From Prosthecobacter debontii (GTDB lineage: Bacteria > Verrucomicrobiota > Verrucomicrobiia > Verrucomicrobiales > Akkermansiaceae): a stretch of 38,846 nt of DNA. The translations under genes and the position numbers were made by a program. The DNA is taken from contig CAMCBV010000028.1 in NCBI GenBank assembly GCA_945873125.1, positions 1 through 38,846 of the forward strand, given 5' to 3'. The notes under the pieces were generated by a model, which did no database searches, was not told the DNA's origin, and saw only the letters and a list, made by a program, of their open reading frames with translations. Below, piece by piece: positions 26,080-34,536 of the stretch. Position 1 is the first letter of the stretch, and every line of letters begins with the position of its first letter.

Positions 26080-27274
26080 GGAAGACCATGGCGGGTTCGT
26101 AAAGACTCAGACGGATGATGCCCATGAGAGCGGCAAGCATGCAAATGACTTGGATCGCGACAAAGGCCCCGATGGGAATCTGCCACTGCATGTAAAACGG
26201 CGGCTGTCCATTATTGATGGCTCCCAGGGCGAAGCCGGAGGTAGCAAGCAGACCCAGACCGAAACCGATGAGACCCACGGTAAATGCTTGGAAAACAAGC
26301 ATGATGCTCAAGCGGAAATTCGACATGCCCATGGCTTTCAAGGCCCCCAGATGCTTCAAATTATCTAACACAAAAGCATAGAAGGTCTGGCAGGAAATGG
26401 CGACGCCCACGATAAATCCGATCACCACTGTCGTGCCAAAAGAAATCGGGATACCCGTGTTTTTCACATACCACCAAATGGTGGAAGTGTTGAAATCGCC
26501 GTAATGCTCGCCCTTGGCGGTCATACGGTCGCGTGGATTCGAGCCGAAGCCTTCATTGACAAATGCGCGAAGACCGGTGGCTTTCTCGATTTCGTCCGCG
26601 GCTTGGTTCGCGGTCATGCCTTCAACCGGCGCGGCGATCACGGCCGTGAGCATTTTGCGCGCGCCCGGAGTGTAAAGCAGGGCGCGCTCATAGGTGGTCC
26701 AGATATACGGGCCGCCCGTGAAAGAACGCAGGGCCTCACAGATCCCGACGACCCGAGCCTCCACATCGTTGATTTCAAATTGATCGCCGATTTTGACTTT
26801 TTTCGAAGGATCACTCGGATCCGAAGACAGCCGTGTGGTGGCAAGCTCATCAATGACAACCGTGTTGGGCAAGCGCAGGTCTTCGAGATTCCCCTCAATC
26901 ATTCGCCCCGGCGCACCAGCGAGAGAGGCGGAATCAATGCCCAAAAGTTGGATAGTCTTGAAACTGCCGTCCGCGAGCCGGACACGCTGCAAGCCGGAAA
27001 AAAGCGGCATCGCCCAGCGGACAGCCGCCACCGAGCGCACGCGCGCCACATCGGTATCCCGCATCGGGTTGGTTTCATTCACTTGCTCGACGCGCTCCTC
27101 GACGACGTAGATCGGGGCGGCGACGTTTTTCAACGTTGACGTCGTCCAACGCATGAGGCCGCAAAAAACCGACGCCTGCTGCACAATCAGGAAGGTAGCG
27201 AAAAACAAGCCCGCGACGAGCATCAGGTATTTGGCGTTATCACCAAAAAGCATTTTGAGAGCGAGGCGGATCAT
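26072..27274 (-). CDS. FtsX-domain ABC exporter permease (DevC/MacB-like)
   Basis: 400 residues from the ATG at 27274 (MIRLALKMLFGDNAKYLMLV); a longer frame to 27406 is not family-like. One N-terminal transmembrane helix (LMLVAGLFFATFLIVQQ), a large periplasmic MacB-like domain (about 45-265), and three C-terminal helices with the FtsX motif FVLDNLKHLGALKAMGMSN. This is the DevC arrangement. It is the first gene of the permease-ATPase-adaptor-channel operon. The exported compound is unknown; DevBCA-like systems export glycolipids, and MacAB-like systems export peptides or macrolides. Confidence 0.9.
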   Translation of the reverse strand: MIRLALKMLFGDNAKYLMLVAGLFFATFLIVQQASVFCGLMRWTTSTLKNVAAPIYVVEERVEQVNETNPMRDTDVARVRSVAAVRWAMPLFSGLQRVRLADGSFKTIQLLGIDSASLAGAPGRMIEGNLEDLRLPNTVVIDELATTRLSSDPSDPSKKVKIGDQFEINDVEARVVGICEALRSFTGGPYIWTTYERALLYTPGARKMLTAVIAAPVEGMTANQAADEIEKATGLRAFVNEGFGSNPRDRMTAKGEHYGDFNTSTIWWYVKNTGIPISFGTTVVIGFIVGVAISCQTFYAFVLDNLKHLGALKAMGMSNFRLSIMLVFQAFTVGLIGFGLGLLATSGFALGAINNGQPPFYMQWQIPIGAFVAIQVICMLAALMGIIRLSLYEPAMVFRA

Positions 27275-27571
27275 GCGAGTGAGTGAAATGGAACTTAATT
27301 CCGTGCTATCGGCAAAGTATCTTACCCACGGACGCCCCCCATGCAACCCGCAACATCCTGATTTCTGAAGCCGCGATCTTTCCAATCGGCAGATCCTCAA
27401 CTCCACCTCAACTCCACCTCAACTCCACCTCAACGCCAAAACCGAGAAGTCCACCGGGTGGTCCCCGGAAGAATCCGGAGCCACTGCCACAGCCTTCCTT
27501 TTCGCGTTTTGGGAAAAAATTCTGGCAAGGGGTGAAACCTCCAAACCCTGCCGTCTGGACAAATCGTCACA
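27275..27571. repeat. divergent intergenic region with 11-bp tandem repeat
   Basis: This 297-base gap separates the divergent efflux operon and hydrolase gene and should hold both promoters. At 27395-27434 the unit CCTCAACTCCA is repeated three times in perfect tandem, plus seven bases. No gene or clear promoter hexamers were recognised. Confidence 0.6.
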
Positions 27572-28513
27572 ATGGGTTATGTGTCTTCAGGAATGAAAGG
27601 TTTGTTATATAGCGGATGGTTACTGAGCGCGTTGTGCCTGGAGGCGCAGACGGCCACTGAGCAAAAATCTATCAAACTGGATGATGTCCGGCGCCTGCTC
27701 CAGGATGAAACCGGCGATCTCTCAAAACTGAAGCGTGAGTTGATCGGCGCCGGCGATACGAATAAACTTTTCTACTTCCCGACCCATGACCAGCCCGCAA
27801 CGCCTGAGAAATGGGGATTAGTTTATGAGGATGTGGATTTCAAATCAGCGGATGGCACGAATCTTCATGGCTGGTTCGTGAAAGCAAAAGGCAACAAGCC
27901 GAAAGGAACCGTGGTTTTCTCCCATGGCAATGCAGGGTCGCTCGGCTATCATCTGGGATTTGTCATGTGGATGGCCGAGGCCGGGTATCAGGTGTTCATG
28001 TATGATTATCGTGGCTTTGGAAAATCCGGCGGTGTGCTGAATCGCGATGGCATGGTGCAGGATGTGAAGGCCGCATTTCGATACGTTTCCCAACGAAAGG
28101 ACGTACAGCAGGGTAAAATCGTTTCTTATGGTCACAGCTTGGGCGGCGCGAAATCCGTGGCAGCGCTTGCGGAAATCCGCCCTGTGGGATTGAAGGCGAT
28201 CGTCATCGATAGCGCGTTCTCTTCTTACCAGACCATGGCAAGACTGGCCGCGGGGGATCTCGGGGCAGAACTGATTTCCGATGAATTTTCCCCCAAGGAT
28301 TTAATCTCAAAAATCACCGACACGCCTTTGCTGGTCATTCATGGTAAAAAAGATCAAGTGGTGCCGTTTGCCCAAGGCAAGCAATTGTTCGATCTGGCGA
28401 ACGAGCCCAAAACACTCTTCGACGTCAAAGAGGGGCGACACGGCGATTCGCTATCACGGGATAACGGGGCGTATCGTAAAAAAATGCTCGCTTGGCTGGA
28501 CAGCGTGATTTGA
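27572..28513 (+). CDS. exported alpha/beta hydrolase
   Basis: About 313 residues. The signal-like N-terminus (LLYSGWLLSALCLEAQT) is followed by an alpha/beta-hydrolase core: oxyanion region VVFSHGNAGSLGYH, YDYRGFGKSGG, nucleophile elbow YGHSLGGAKS (Ser), LLVIHGKKDQVVPF (Asp), and a late His in KEGRHGDSLSR. This matches the BEM46/YfhR-like group of esterases/peptidases of unknown substrate. The start is ATG 27572 or ATG 27593; the latter gives a tighter signal peptide. Single gene, upstream of lpdA. Confidence 0.88.
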   Translation: MGYVSSGMKGLLYSGWLLSALCLEAQTATEQKSIKLDDVRRLLQDETGDLSKLKRELIGAGDTNKLFYFPTHDQPATPEKWGLVYEDVDFKSADGTNLHGWFVKAKGNKPKGTVVFSHGNAGSLGYHLGFVMWMAEAGYQVFMYDYRGFGKSGGVLNRDGMVQDVKAAFRYVSQRKDVQQGKIVSYGHSLGGAKSVAALAEIRPVGLKAIVIDSAFSSYQTMARLAAGDLGAELISDEFSPKDLISKITDTPLLVIHGKKDQVVPFAQGKQLFDLANEPKTLFDVKEGRHGDSLSRDNGAYRKKMLAWLDSVI

Positions 28514-28605
28514 TGGATTTTCCGATGCTGCTTTTCCTTCGTTTCACTCTTTGACAATCACGCCAAGGACTATCAATCTCCCCGCGACTCTCATTTAGAA
28601 ACACT

Positions 28606-29988
28606 ATGGCTTACGATCTCATTGTTATTGGTGGCGGCCCTGCCGGATATGTCGCTGCAATCCGCGCAGCACAACATGGAAAAAAGGTTGCCTGCGTCGA
28701 GGCGGACCGCGCCGGCGGAACCTGCCTCAACTGGGGTTGTATCCCGACCAAAGCCCTCCTCAAAAATGCGGAGCTCTACCAGACACTCACTCACAAAGCT
28801 GGCGAAATGGGCCTTAAGATCGAAGGCCTGTCCTACGATTGGTCAGCCGTGATCGGCCGCTCACGCAAAGTTTCCGACAAGCTCGCAGGTGGCATCGAGT
28901 TCCTCTTTAAGAAAAACAAAGTCGACTACTTCCGCGGTTACGGCTCGATCGAAGGCCAAGGCAAAGTCGGAGTGAAGGCAGCCGACGGCTCGACCCAGAT
29001 TCTCGAAACCAAGAACACGATCATCGCGACGGGTTGTGTTTCCCGCCCGCTGCCACCCCTTCCATTCAATGGCAAATCGGTCATCGGCTCCAAAGAAGCC
29101 ATGGTCCTCGCTGAGCAACCGAAGGAAATGATCATCATCGGCGCAGGTGCGATCGGCGTTGAGTTCGCATACATCTACAATGCCTTCGGCACCAAGGTCA
29201 CGATCATCGAGATGCTGCCGAACATCCTACCCGTGGAGGACACCGAAGTCGGCGAGGCACTCGAAAAATCCCTCACCAAACAAGGTATCCGCTGCCTCAC
29301 CAACACCAAGGTCACCGCAACCAAAGATCTCGGCGATCGCGTGGAAATCAGCGTCGAAGGACCGAAAGAAACCGGGACTCTCTCCGCTGAGGTTTGCCTC
29401 GTCGCCATCGGCATCCAGCCGGTGCTTCCAGGCGGCACCCAACCCGAGCTCACGGATCGCGGCTACATCAAAATCGGCGATCGCTACGAAACCAATCTCC
29501 CCAGCGTGTATGCGATCGGCGATATCAACGGCCCACCATGGCTGGCACACGTCGCGTCTTTCGAGGCTTTCCAATGCGTCGATGGCTTGTTCGTCGACGG
29601 CTACACGCCACGCAAAGTGAAAAATTTCCCGGGCTGCACCTACTGCCATCCGCAAGTGGCTTCCGTCGGAAAAACGGAACGCGCACTCAAGGAAGCCGGC
29701 ATCGAATACGTGGTTGGAAAAATTCCTTTTGTCGCGATTGGCAAAGCCGTCGCCGCAGCGGAGACCGATGGTTTCACCAAGCTCCTTTATGGCAAAAAAC
29801 ACGGCGAACTACTCGGCGCGCACATCATTGGCGACAACGCCACCGAACTCATCGCTGAAATGGGACTCGCCCTCGATCAAGAACTCACCATCGATGAAAT
29901 CCACGCGACCATCCACGCCCACCCAACCATGTCGGAAGTAATCCACGAGGCCACCCTCGCCGCAGAAGGCCACGCGATCCATTTCTAG
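28606..29988 (+). CDS. lpdA: dihydrolipoyl dehydrogenase (E3)
   Basis: 460 residues. Flavoprotein that reoxidises lipoamide in pyruvate/2-oxoglutarate dehydrogenase and glycine cleavage complexes. FAD site GGGPAGY (9-15), redox disulfide C40-LNWG-C45 in GGTCLNWGCIPTKALL, NAD site IIIGAGAIGVEFAYIYNAFG, second FAD motif VYAIGDINGPPWLAH, and C-terminal active-site His-Glu in HAHPTMSEVIHEA. ATG start. No E1/E2 genes are adjacent, so it probably serves several complexes. It ends at a strong terminator. Confidence 0.97.
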   Translation: MAYDLIVIGGGPAGYVAAIRAAQHGKKVACVEADRAGGTCLNWGCIPTKALLKNAELYQTLTHKAGEMGLKIEGLSYDWSAVIGRSRKVSDKLAGGIEFLFKKNKVDYFRGYGSIEGQGKVGVKAADGSTQILETKNTIIATGCVSRPLPPLPFNGKSVIGSKEAMVLAEQPKEMIIIGAGAIGVEFAYIYNAFGTKVTIIEMLPNILPVEDTEVGEALEKSLTKQGIRCLTNTKVTATKDLGDRVEISVEGPKETGTLSAEVCLVAIGIQPVLPGGTQPELTDRGYIKIGDRYETNLPSVYAIGDINGPPWLAHVASFEAFQCVDGLFVDGYTPRKVKNFPGCTYCHPQVASVGKTERALKEAGIEYVVGKIPFVAIGKAVAAAETDGFTKLLYGKKHGELLGAHIIGDNATELIAEMGLALDQELTIDEIHATIHAHPTMSEVIHEATLAAEGHAIHF

Positions 29989-30013
29989 TATAAGGTTTTT
30001 TCACCATCCCAAG

Positions 30014-30049
30014 AACCTCGCCGGAAAATATTTCCAGCGAGGTTTTTTT
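30014..30049 (+). terminator. rho-independent terminator of lpdA
   Basis: Stem AACCTCGC (30014-30021) / GCGAGGTT (30037-30044), extended by an inner GGAAA/TTTCC pair, followed by an uninterrupted run of T to 30049. It lies 26 bases after the lpdA stop. Confidence 0.95.
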
Positions 30050-30097
30050 TCTTCATCCAAATGCCACGGGATGAAGCTGTATTTCGCGGATTGGGCT

Positions 30098-30215
30098 GCC
30101 CCGACTTATCGGGGCTAAAGGTCCATATCTGACGGAACTTCATATCCCATCGAACTCTTTTCGTTATGAGGGCTGCAAGATATGGACGCGTGACCCCGAC
30201 AAATCGGAGCCACGC
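30098..30215. repeat. REP-like cluster of three palindromes
   Basis: The gene-free stretch 29989-30309 contains GCCCCGA/TCGGGGC (30098-30115), then TCCATATCT (30122-30130) pairing with AGATATGGA (30178-30186), then an imperfect hairpin at 30188-30215 (GCGTGACCCCGA against TCGGAGCCACGC). The last shares CGCGTGAC with the 8555 hairpin. Both flanking CDS have convergent 3' ends. No ORF of note is present. Confidence 0.6.
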
Positions 30216-30309
30216 ACGCGATTAATGATATCTGGCAATAGGTCCAAGTATTTCGGATTGGCGATTCATTCCATGCGGTCGCTTCATCGAAGCAACCCTA
30301 CCAAGCATC

Positions 30310-32823
30310 TTATGGGGCATTGCCAAGGACGAGCGAGATCGTCGGCGGGACACTCAGGAGAACCTTTGCGGTTTCTCGGATTTGCCCGGGCGTGAGTTCC
30401 GAGTAGATTTTTGGAAGAAGGAGATAGGTGTTTGCGGGGTGACCGAAGAGGAGGTCGAGGGCCGCGTGGCGGGCGTTTGAGGACGGGGATTGCTGTTGGA
30501 TCGCGAGGCCGGAGAGTGCGGTGGAGCGGACGCGCTCAAAGGCCGCATCAGGGATCCCTTGGGTGGCGATTTTTTCGATCTCCCGGAGCAACTCATTGCG
30601 GGCGAGTTCGATTTGTTCTGGTGAGGTGGCGAGGTAGAAAAAGAACATTCCCGCATCGTAGCCAAGGAACTGGCTGGCACCGACCCGGTAGGCGAGGCCG
30701 AGCTCTTCGCGAATGCGGCCGAAGAGCGGACCCGCCATGTCGGAAGCGTATTCCTGGAGAAACGCGAGCGCATGGCGATGCGGACCGTTGATGTCACTGC
30801 CGGGATAGGCCATGGCGAGAACGGCTTGTTTTTTCGGCAAGCTCGCCTCAACGGATTTTCCTGATGTGATGTCAGATTTCGGTGCTTTCCATGCGGCACC
30901 GGACGGCAGGTTCTTGAGATGGACTTCGAGGAGTTCGAGAAGTTTCACCGAATCAAAATCACCTGCGATCGCCACCGTCAGGTTGGCGGTATTGAAGAGC
31001 AGCGAGTGATGTGCGGCCAGCGTGAGACGATCGATGCGCGGAAGGCTTTCTAGCGAGCCCAACGAATCGAGCCCGTAACCCTTACCAGAGAAATGCGCAT
31101 GGCGAAGTTGGTGAAAGCAGATGTGCAGGGGATCGGCGAGTGCTTCTTCCAAGGCGGCAAGCTGAGAGGCTTTTTCACGTTCAATCGCATCTGAGGGAAA
31201 AGAGGGATTGAGCAGGACATCCGAAAAAATCCGCAGGATTTCCTCTGCATCGGGGGCGAGGCCAGCCGCTTGCAGCAGCAGGGCGTTGTTTCCAGCGGAT
31301 GCGGAAATCGATGCGCCGAGTGTTTCCAAACCTAGCGCAATCTCATCCGCGGAGCGGGTAACAGTGCCTTTGGTGAGGGTTGAGGCAAAAAGTTGGTTCA
31401 ATCCATTGTTATCGGGAATTTCCGAGCTTAGGCCGGCGCCGATGGCGGCTTGGAAATGAATCAACGGCACGCGACGATCCGGCAGCAAGGCAATGCGCAG
31501 ACCGTTCGACAGCGTATGCGTCGTAATCTCCGCCTGACCCGGCGCCTGCCGCTTCTCAACTGCTTTCGGAGCGGCTCCCAATGGATCGAGCGAGGTGAAA
31601 GTGAGCAAATCTTCTGTTAGATTCTGGCACACGCGACGGATGTCCGCCGCATTCACTGCTTGAATTTTTGCAAGATAGGCGCGGGTGAAATTGAGATCGC
31701 GCGCTTCATGCCAGTTTGAGGCGAGATCCGAGGCGCGGCCTGAGGCGGTGGTCAAAGTACGAAATTGCGAGACGGCAATCTGTCGTTTTACCTTCGCCAT
31801 TTCATCATCGATCGCAGAGCCTGGCAGCGCATGGAGCTCGGCGAGAATGGCGGATTTGAGTTCATCACGTCTTTCCGGGTGAGCTTCCGCGGAGATGGCG
31901 AAGAGGCCTTCCTCGTTCGGACCGGTCCAGGTCCATGCGGATATTTCAAGAGCAAGCTCGCGTTGATCGCGCAAGATCCGATGAAGCCTGGAGGAGCGAC
32001 CTCGCCCGAGAATGGCGGCGAGGACATCGTAGGCGGGAACATCGGGATGTCCGAGGGCGGGAGTTTTCCATGACAAACAGAGGCGGCTGGTGGGAATGTC
32101 AAAGGTATCGGAATCTTCTCGTGGACCCAGCTGTTGGGGATCGCGCTGGATGTGTGGCTCCGGACCGGAAACGATATAGCAGTCTTTTGTCAGCGATGTG
32201 ACAAGTTCCGTGGCCTGATCCGCATCGAAGTCACCGGAGATCACCATGTGGACGCGGTCTGGGGTGTAGCGGCTGAGGTGGTAATTTTTGAGATCCGCGT
32301 AGGAGATCCCGTCAAACAAATGGCGATGACCGATGACCGGATGGCGGCGCGCATCTACGGTAAACGCAGTAGATAGCAACAAGCGGGTTGAGGCTGTGTC
32401 AGGATCGTCCAAGCCCATATCGATCTCACGGCGGATGACGTCCTTTTCGTTTTCAAAATCCGCTTCCGGAATGTTCGGAAAGAACACCAAACCGGTGAGG
32501 CATTTCAAAAACGTCTCCAGAGAATGCGCCGGTCCATCGATGTAATAGACCGTGCGATCGAAAGTGGTATAGGCGTTCCAATGCCCCCCACCCGCCTGAA
32601 CGGCTTGGGCGAGTTCGTCGGCCGTATAGTCGCGCGTGCCTTTGAAAACCATGTGCTCAAGAAAATGCGAGAGCCCTGAACCAAGCTTTTCCCCTTCGTG
32701 AATGCTGCCGGTGGCGACCCATGCTTGGACAGAAAGGACGGGCGCCGAGGGATCGGGATCGAGGATGAGCGTGAGACCGTTCGGGAGTGTCAGGCGGGTG
32801 GCGGAGGTGAGCGGGTATTGCAT
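30310..32823 (-). CDS. M16 family zinc peptidase, two M16 modules in one chain
   Basis: About 837 residues. The N-terminal module has the inverted zinc motif H53-F-L-E-H57 (in SGLSHFLEHMVFKGT) and the distal Glu in ENEKDVIRREIDM. The C-terminal module (from about 430, LSNGLRIALLPDRRVPLIHF) lacks HxxEH and is probably the inactive partner; RIREELGLAYRVGA is the usual substrate-binding R/Y motif. The fusion equals the two subunits of the bacterial PqqL/mitochondrial processing peptidase type. No signal peptide, so probably cytoplasmic. The ATG at 32823 is preferred over a TTG at 32835. Confidence 0.92.
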   Translation of the reverse strand: MQYPLTSATRLTLPNGLTLILDPDPSAPVLSVQAWVATGSIHEGEKLGSGLSHFLEHMVFKGTRDYTADELAQAVQAGGGHWNAYTTFDRTVYYIDGPAHSLETFLKCLTGLVFFPNIPEADFENEKDVIRREIDMGLDDPDTASTRLLLSTAFTVDARRHPVIGHRHLFDGISYADLKNYHLSRYTPDRVHMVISGDFDADQATELVTSLTKDCYIVSGPEPHIQRDPQQLGPREDSDTFDIPTSRLCLSWKTPALGHPDVPAYDVLAAILGRGRSSRLHRILRDQRELALEISAWTWTGPNEEGLFAISAEAHPERRDELKSAILAELHALPGSAIDDEMAKVKRQIAVSQFRTLTTASGRASDLASNWHEARDLNFTRAYLAKIQAVNAADIRRVCQNLTEDLLTFTSLDPLGAAPKAVEKRQAPGQAEITTHTLSNGLRIALLPDRRVPLIHFQAAIGAGLSSEIPDNNGLNQLFASTLTKGTVTRSADEIALGLETLGASISASAGNNALLLQAAGLAPDAEEILRIFSDVLLNPSFPSDAIEREKASQLAALEEALADPLHICFHQLRHAHFSGKGYGLDSLGSLESLPRIDRLTLAAHHSLLFNTANLTVAIAGDFDSVKLLELLEVHLKNLPSGAAWKAPKSDITSGKSVEASLPKKQAVLAMAYPGSDINGPHRHALAFLQEYASDMAGPLFGRIREELGLAYRVGASQFLGYDAGMFFFYLATSPEQIELARNELLREIEKIATQGIPDAAFERVRSTALSGLAIQQQSPSSNARHAALDLLFGHPANTYLLLPKIYSELTPGQIRETAKVLLSVPPTISLVLGNAP

Positions 32824-32899
32824 GGAAAAGTCCAAGGACTTTTAGACAGAAGATTTGCAGACACAAGACACAAGACTAGAATTGCTTTGATGTCTTTGA

Positions 32900-32987
32900 C
32901 CGCAGCGGACGCAGAGATCACAGAGATTTGTTGTAACGCGATATCATCACTTATTTCTTATCTCTGTGTTCTTTGTGTCCTCTGTGG
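32900..32987. repeat. inverted repeat of CACAGAGGACACAAAG type
   Basis: The left arm (32900-32927) reads CCGCAGCGGACGCAGAGATC and continues ACAGAGAT. The right arm (32960-32987) is its imperfect complement (…CTTTGTGTCCTCTGTGG). The arms consist of near-repeats of ACxCAGAGAxC. It lies between the M16 gene and fba. Related single arms occur at 17206 and 21047. Confidence 0.7.
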
Positions 32988-33023
32988 TTAAATCTCTCCC
33001 GTATCCAAGTGGTTTAAAATAAA

Positions 33024-33053
33024 AAACCGGCGCCTCGGGTGAAGCGCCGGTTT
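33024..33053 (-). terminator. rho-independent terminator of fba
   Basis: Perfect 10-bp stem AAACCGGCGC (33024-33033) / GCGCCGGTTT (33044-33053) with a 10-base loop. On the minus strand it runs into a T-rich tail (complement of 33015-33026). It is 23 bases past the fba stop. Confidence 0.93.
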
Positions 33054-33076
33054 GATTGAGATGATGATTTATTTGA

Positions 33077-34105
33077 TTACTTTTTATAGATGGTTTTGCC
33101 TGTGGAGCGGAGCTCGTCGCAAGCTTGTTTCATGCGATCGCAGAGACCTTGCTCGCCTTTTTTGAGGTAGGAGCGCGGATCGTAATGTTTCTTGTTGCCA
33201 ACTTCGCCGTCAATTTTCAACACGCCTTCGATGTTCTGGCAGATGTGAGTGACGATGGGACGAGTGAAGGCGTATTGGGTATCGGTATCGATATTCATTT
33301 TGACCACGCCGTAGTCGAGAGTTTCCTGGAGATCCTCGCTGGAAGTTCCAGAGCCGCCGTGGAATACGAGATCCATTTCTGCGGCAGCACCATGTTTGTC
33401 GGTCACCGCTTTTTGGCCATCGCGCAGGATGGACGGCTTGAGCTTCACCGCGCCCGGCTTGTAGGCGCCGTGGACGTTTCCAAAAGTCGCCGCGAAAAGG
33501 AAACGGCCGATTGGCTGTAGGGCTTCGTAAACTTCCACCATGTCCTCAGGCGTGGTGTAGAGCTTTTCGATGGGCAGGCCAGAAGTGTCGTGACCGTCTT
33601 CTTCACCGCCAACACAACCCGCTTCGACTTCGAGGATGATACCGAGCTCGGCGCACTCTTTGAGGAGCTCTTTAGAAATGCGGAGGTTTTCTTTCAGGTC
33701 GACCACTGAGCCGTCGAACATGTGAGATTGGAACAACGGGCCTTTGCCGGCAGCGATGCGCTCACGTGAGGCTTTCAGGAGAGGCTTGAGGAAACTCTCG
33801 ACTTTTTCCGGGTGGCAATGATCGGTATGAAGGGCGATAAGCACATCGTGTTTCTCCGCAAGAAGGTGGCACGCCTCTGCGAGGATGATGGCACCGAAGG
33901 CAGCGTCTTTCACCGCTGTGCCGGAAGCGAACTCGCCACCACCTGTGGATACTTGGATAATACCGTCCGATTTTGCCTCGGAAAAGGCTTTGAGCGCACC
34001 GTTGATCGTGGTGAGTGACGTGACGTTGATGGCCGGGTAGGCGTATCCGCCTTTCTGGGCGGCATCGAGCATGGCGGCGTATTGGGCAGGAGTTGCGATA
34101 GGCAT
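33077..34105 (-). CDS. fbaA: class II fructose-bisphosphate aldolase
   Basis: About 342 residues. Zinc enzyme interconverting fructose-1,6-bisphosphate with DHAP and glyceraldehyde-3-phosphate. The start MPIATPAQYAAMLDAAQKGG is the family opening, so the ATG at 34105 was chosen over TTG 34144. Metal and substrate motifs: ALHTDHCHPEK (zinc His), ILEVEAGCVGGEEDGHD, TFGNVHGAYKPG (zinc His) and LVFHGGSGTSSEDL. It matches the FbaA-type class IIA enzymes. It stands alone with its own terminator; an inverted repeat lies upstream. Confidence 0.96.
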   Translation of the reverse strand: MPIATPAQYAAMLDAAQKGGYAYPAINVTSLTTINGALKAFSEAKSDGIIQVSTGGGEFASGTAVKDAAFGAIILAEACHLLAEKHDVLIALHTDHCHPEKVESFLKPLLKASRERIAAGKGPLFQSHMFDGSVVDLKENLRISKELLKECAELGIILEVEAGCVGGEEDGHDTSGLPIEKLYTTPEDMVEVYEALQPIGRFLFAATFGNVHGAYKPGAVKLKPSILRDGQKAVTDKHGAAAEMDLVFHGGSGTSSEDLQETLDYGVVKMNIDTDTQYAFTRPIVTHICQNIEGVLKIDGEVGNKKHYDPRSYLKKGEQGLCDRMKQACDELRSTGKTIYKK

Positions 34106-34164
34106 AACGGATGGTTCGGTAGCCGAATCCATGCCAAGGGGCAAGGCTGAAGAGTGGAAGAAAA

Positions 34165-34250
34165 GTTCTTGGTTCCTAGTTCTTGGTTCTTAGTTGGGCT
34201 TCGCGCTTTAGCATATTCGAACCAAGAACTAGGAACCATGAACCAGGAAC
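34165..34250. repeat. inverted repeat of GTTCTTGGTTCCTAG type
   Basis: The left arm (34165-34189) is GTTCTTGGTTCCTAGTTCTT followed by GGTTC. The right arm (34219-34250) is its complement with small changes. The arms are themselves made of GTTCxTGGTTC near-repeats. Located between the fba start and tRNA-Arg. Confidence 0.75.
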
Positions 34251-34326
34251 ACCGCGTTTACGAGTTACGATGTGCTTGCATTGGCATAGCGTCGGGGGTA
34301 AATACTGCCGCCTCACACCAAAATTA

Positions 34327-34398
34327 GGTCCCGTGGTCCAATGGATAGGACGATGGTCTCCGAAGCCGTAGTTTCAGGTTCGATTCCTGACGGGACCA
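34327..34398 (+). tRNA. tRNA-Arg (anticodon CCG)
   Basis: A full cloverleaf is readable: acceptor GGTCCCG/CGGGACC, D-stem GTCC/GGAC, anticodon stem ATGGT/GCCGT with loop CTCCGAA (anticodon CCG, reads CGG), a short 4-base variable region, T-stem TCAGG/CCTGA with loop TTCGATT, and discriminator A. The 3' CCA is not encoded (TTT follows). tRNA genes are common integration targets, and the sequence downstream of its 3' end changes character. Confidence 0.95.
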
Positions 34399-34473
34399 TT
34401 TGGCTTAATCCCTTATAAAATATAGGAAAATAGAGGAATACGCCTCTCAAATTGAGTATTTAACTGAGGCTCG

Positions 34474-34536
34474 AAATGCACAGAAATGCGCTAAAACGCC
34501 TCAAAATGAGGCCGAAAAGTGTTACAAGGTGTTACA
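34474..34536. other. phased A-tracts and 10-bp direct repeats beside tRNA-Arg
   Basis: A-tracts of three or four bases begin at about 34474, 34484, 34493, 34503 and 34515, close to one per helical turn, which predicts curved DNA. They are followed by GTGTTACA at 34519-34526 and 34529-34536, spaced 10 bp. Such arrays resemble integrase arm sites or IHF-type bending regions next to an attachment site. No integrase gene is seen within the window. Confidence 0.5.

Noticed and set aside
27395..27434. Tandem repeats as a possible CRISPR array
   Set aside because: The 11-bp units are contiguous with no spacers, and no cas genes are present; it is a short tandem repeat.
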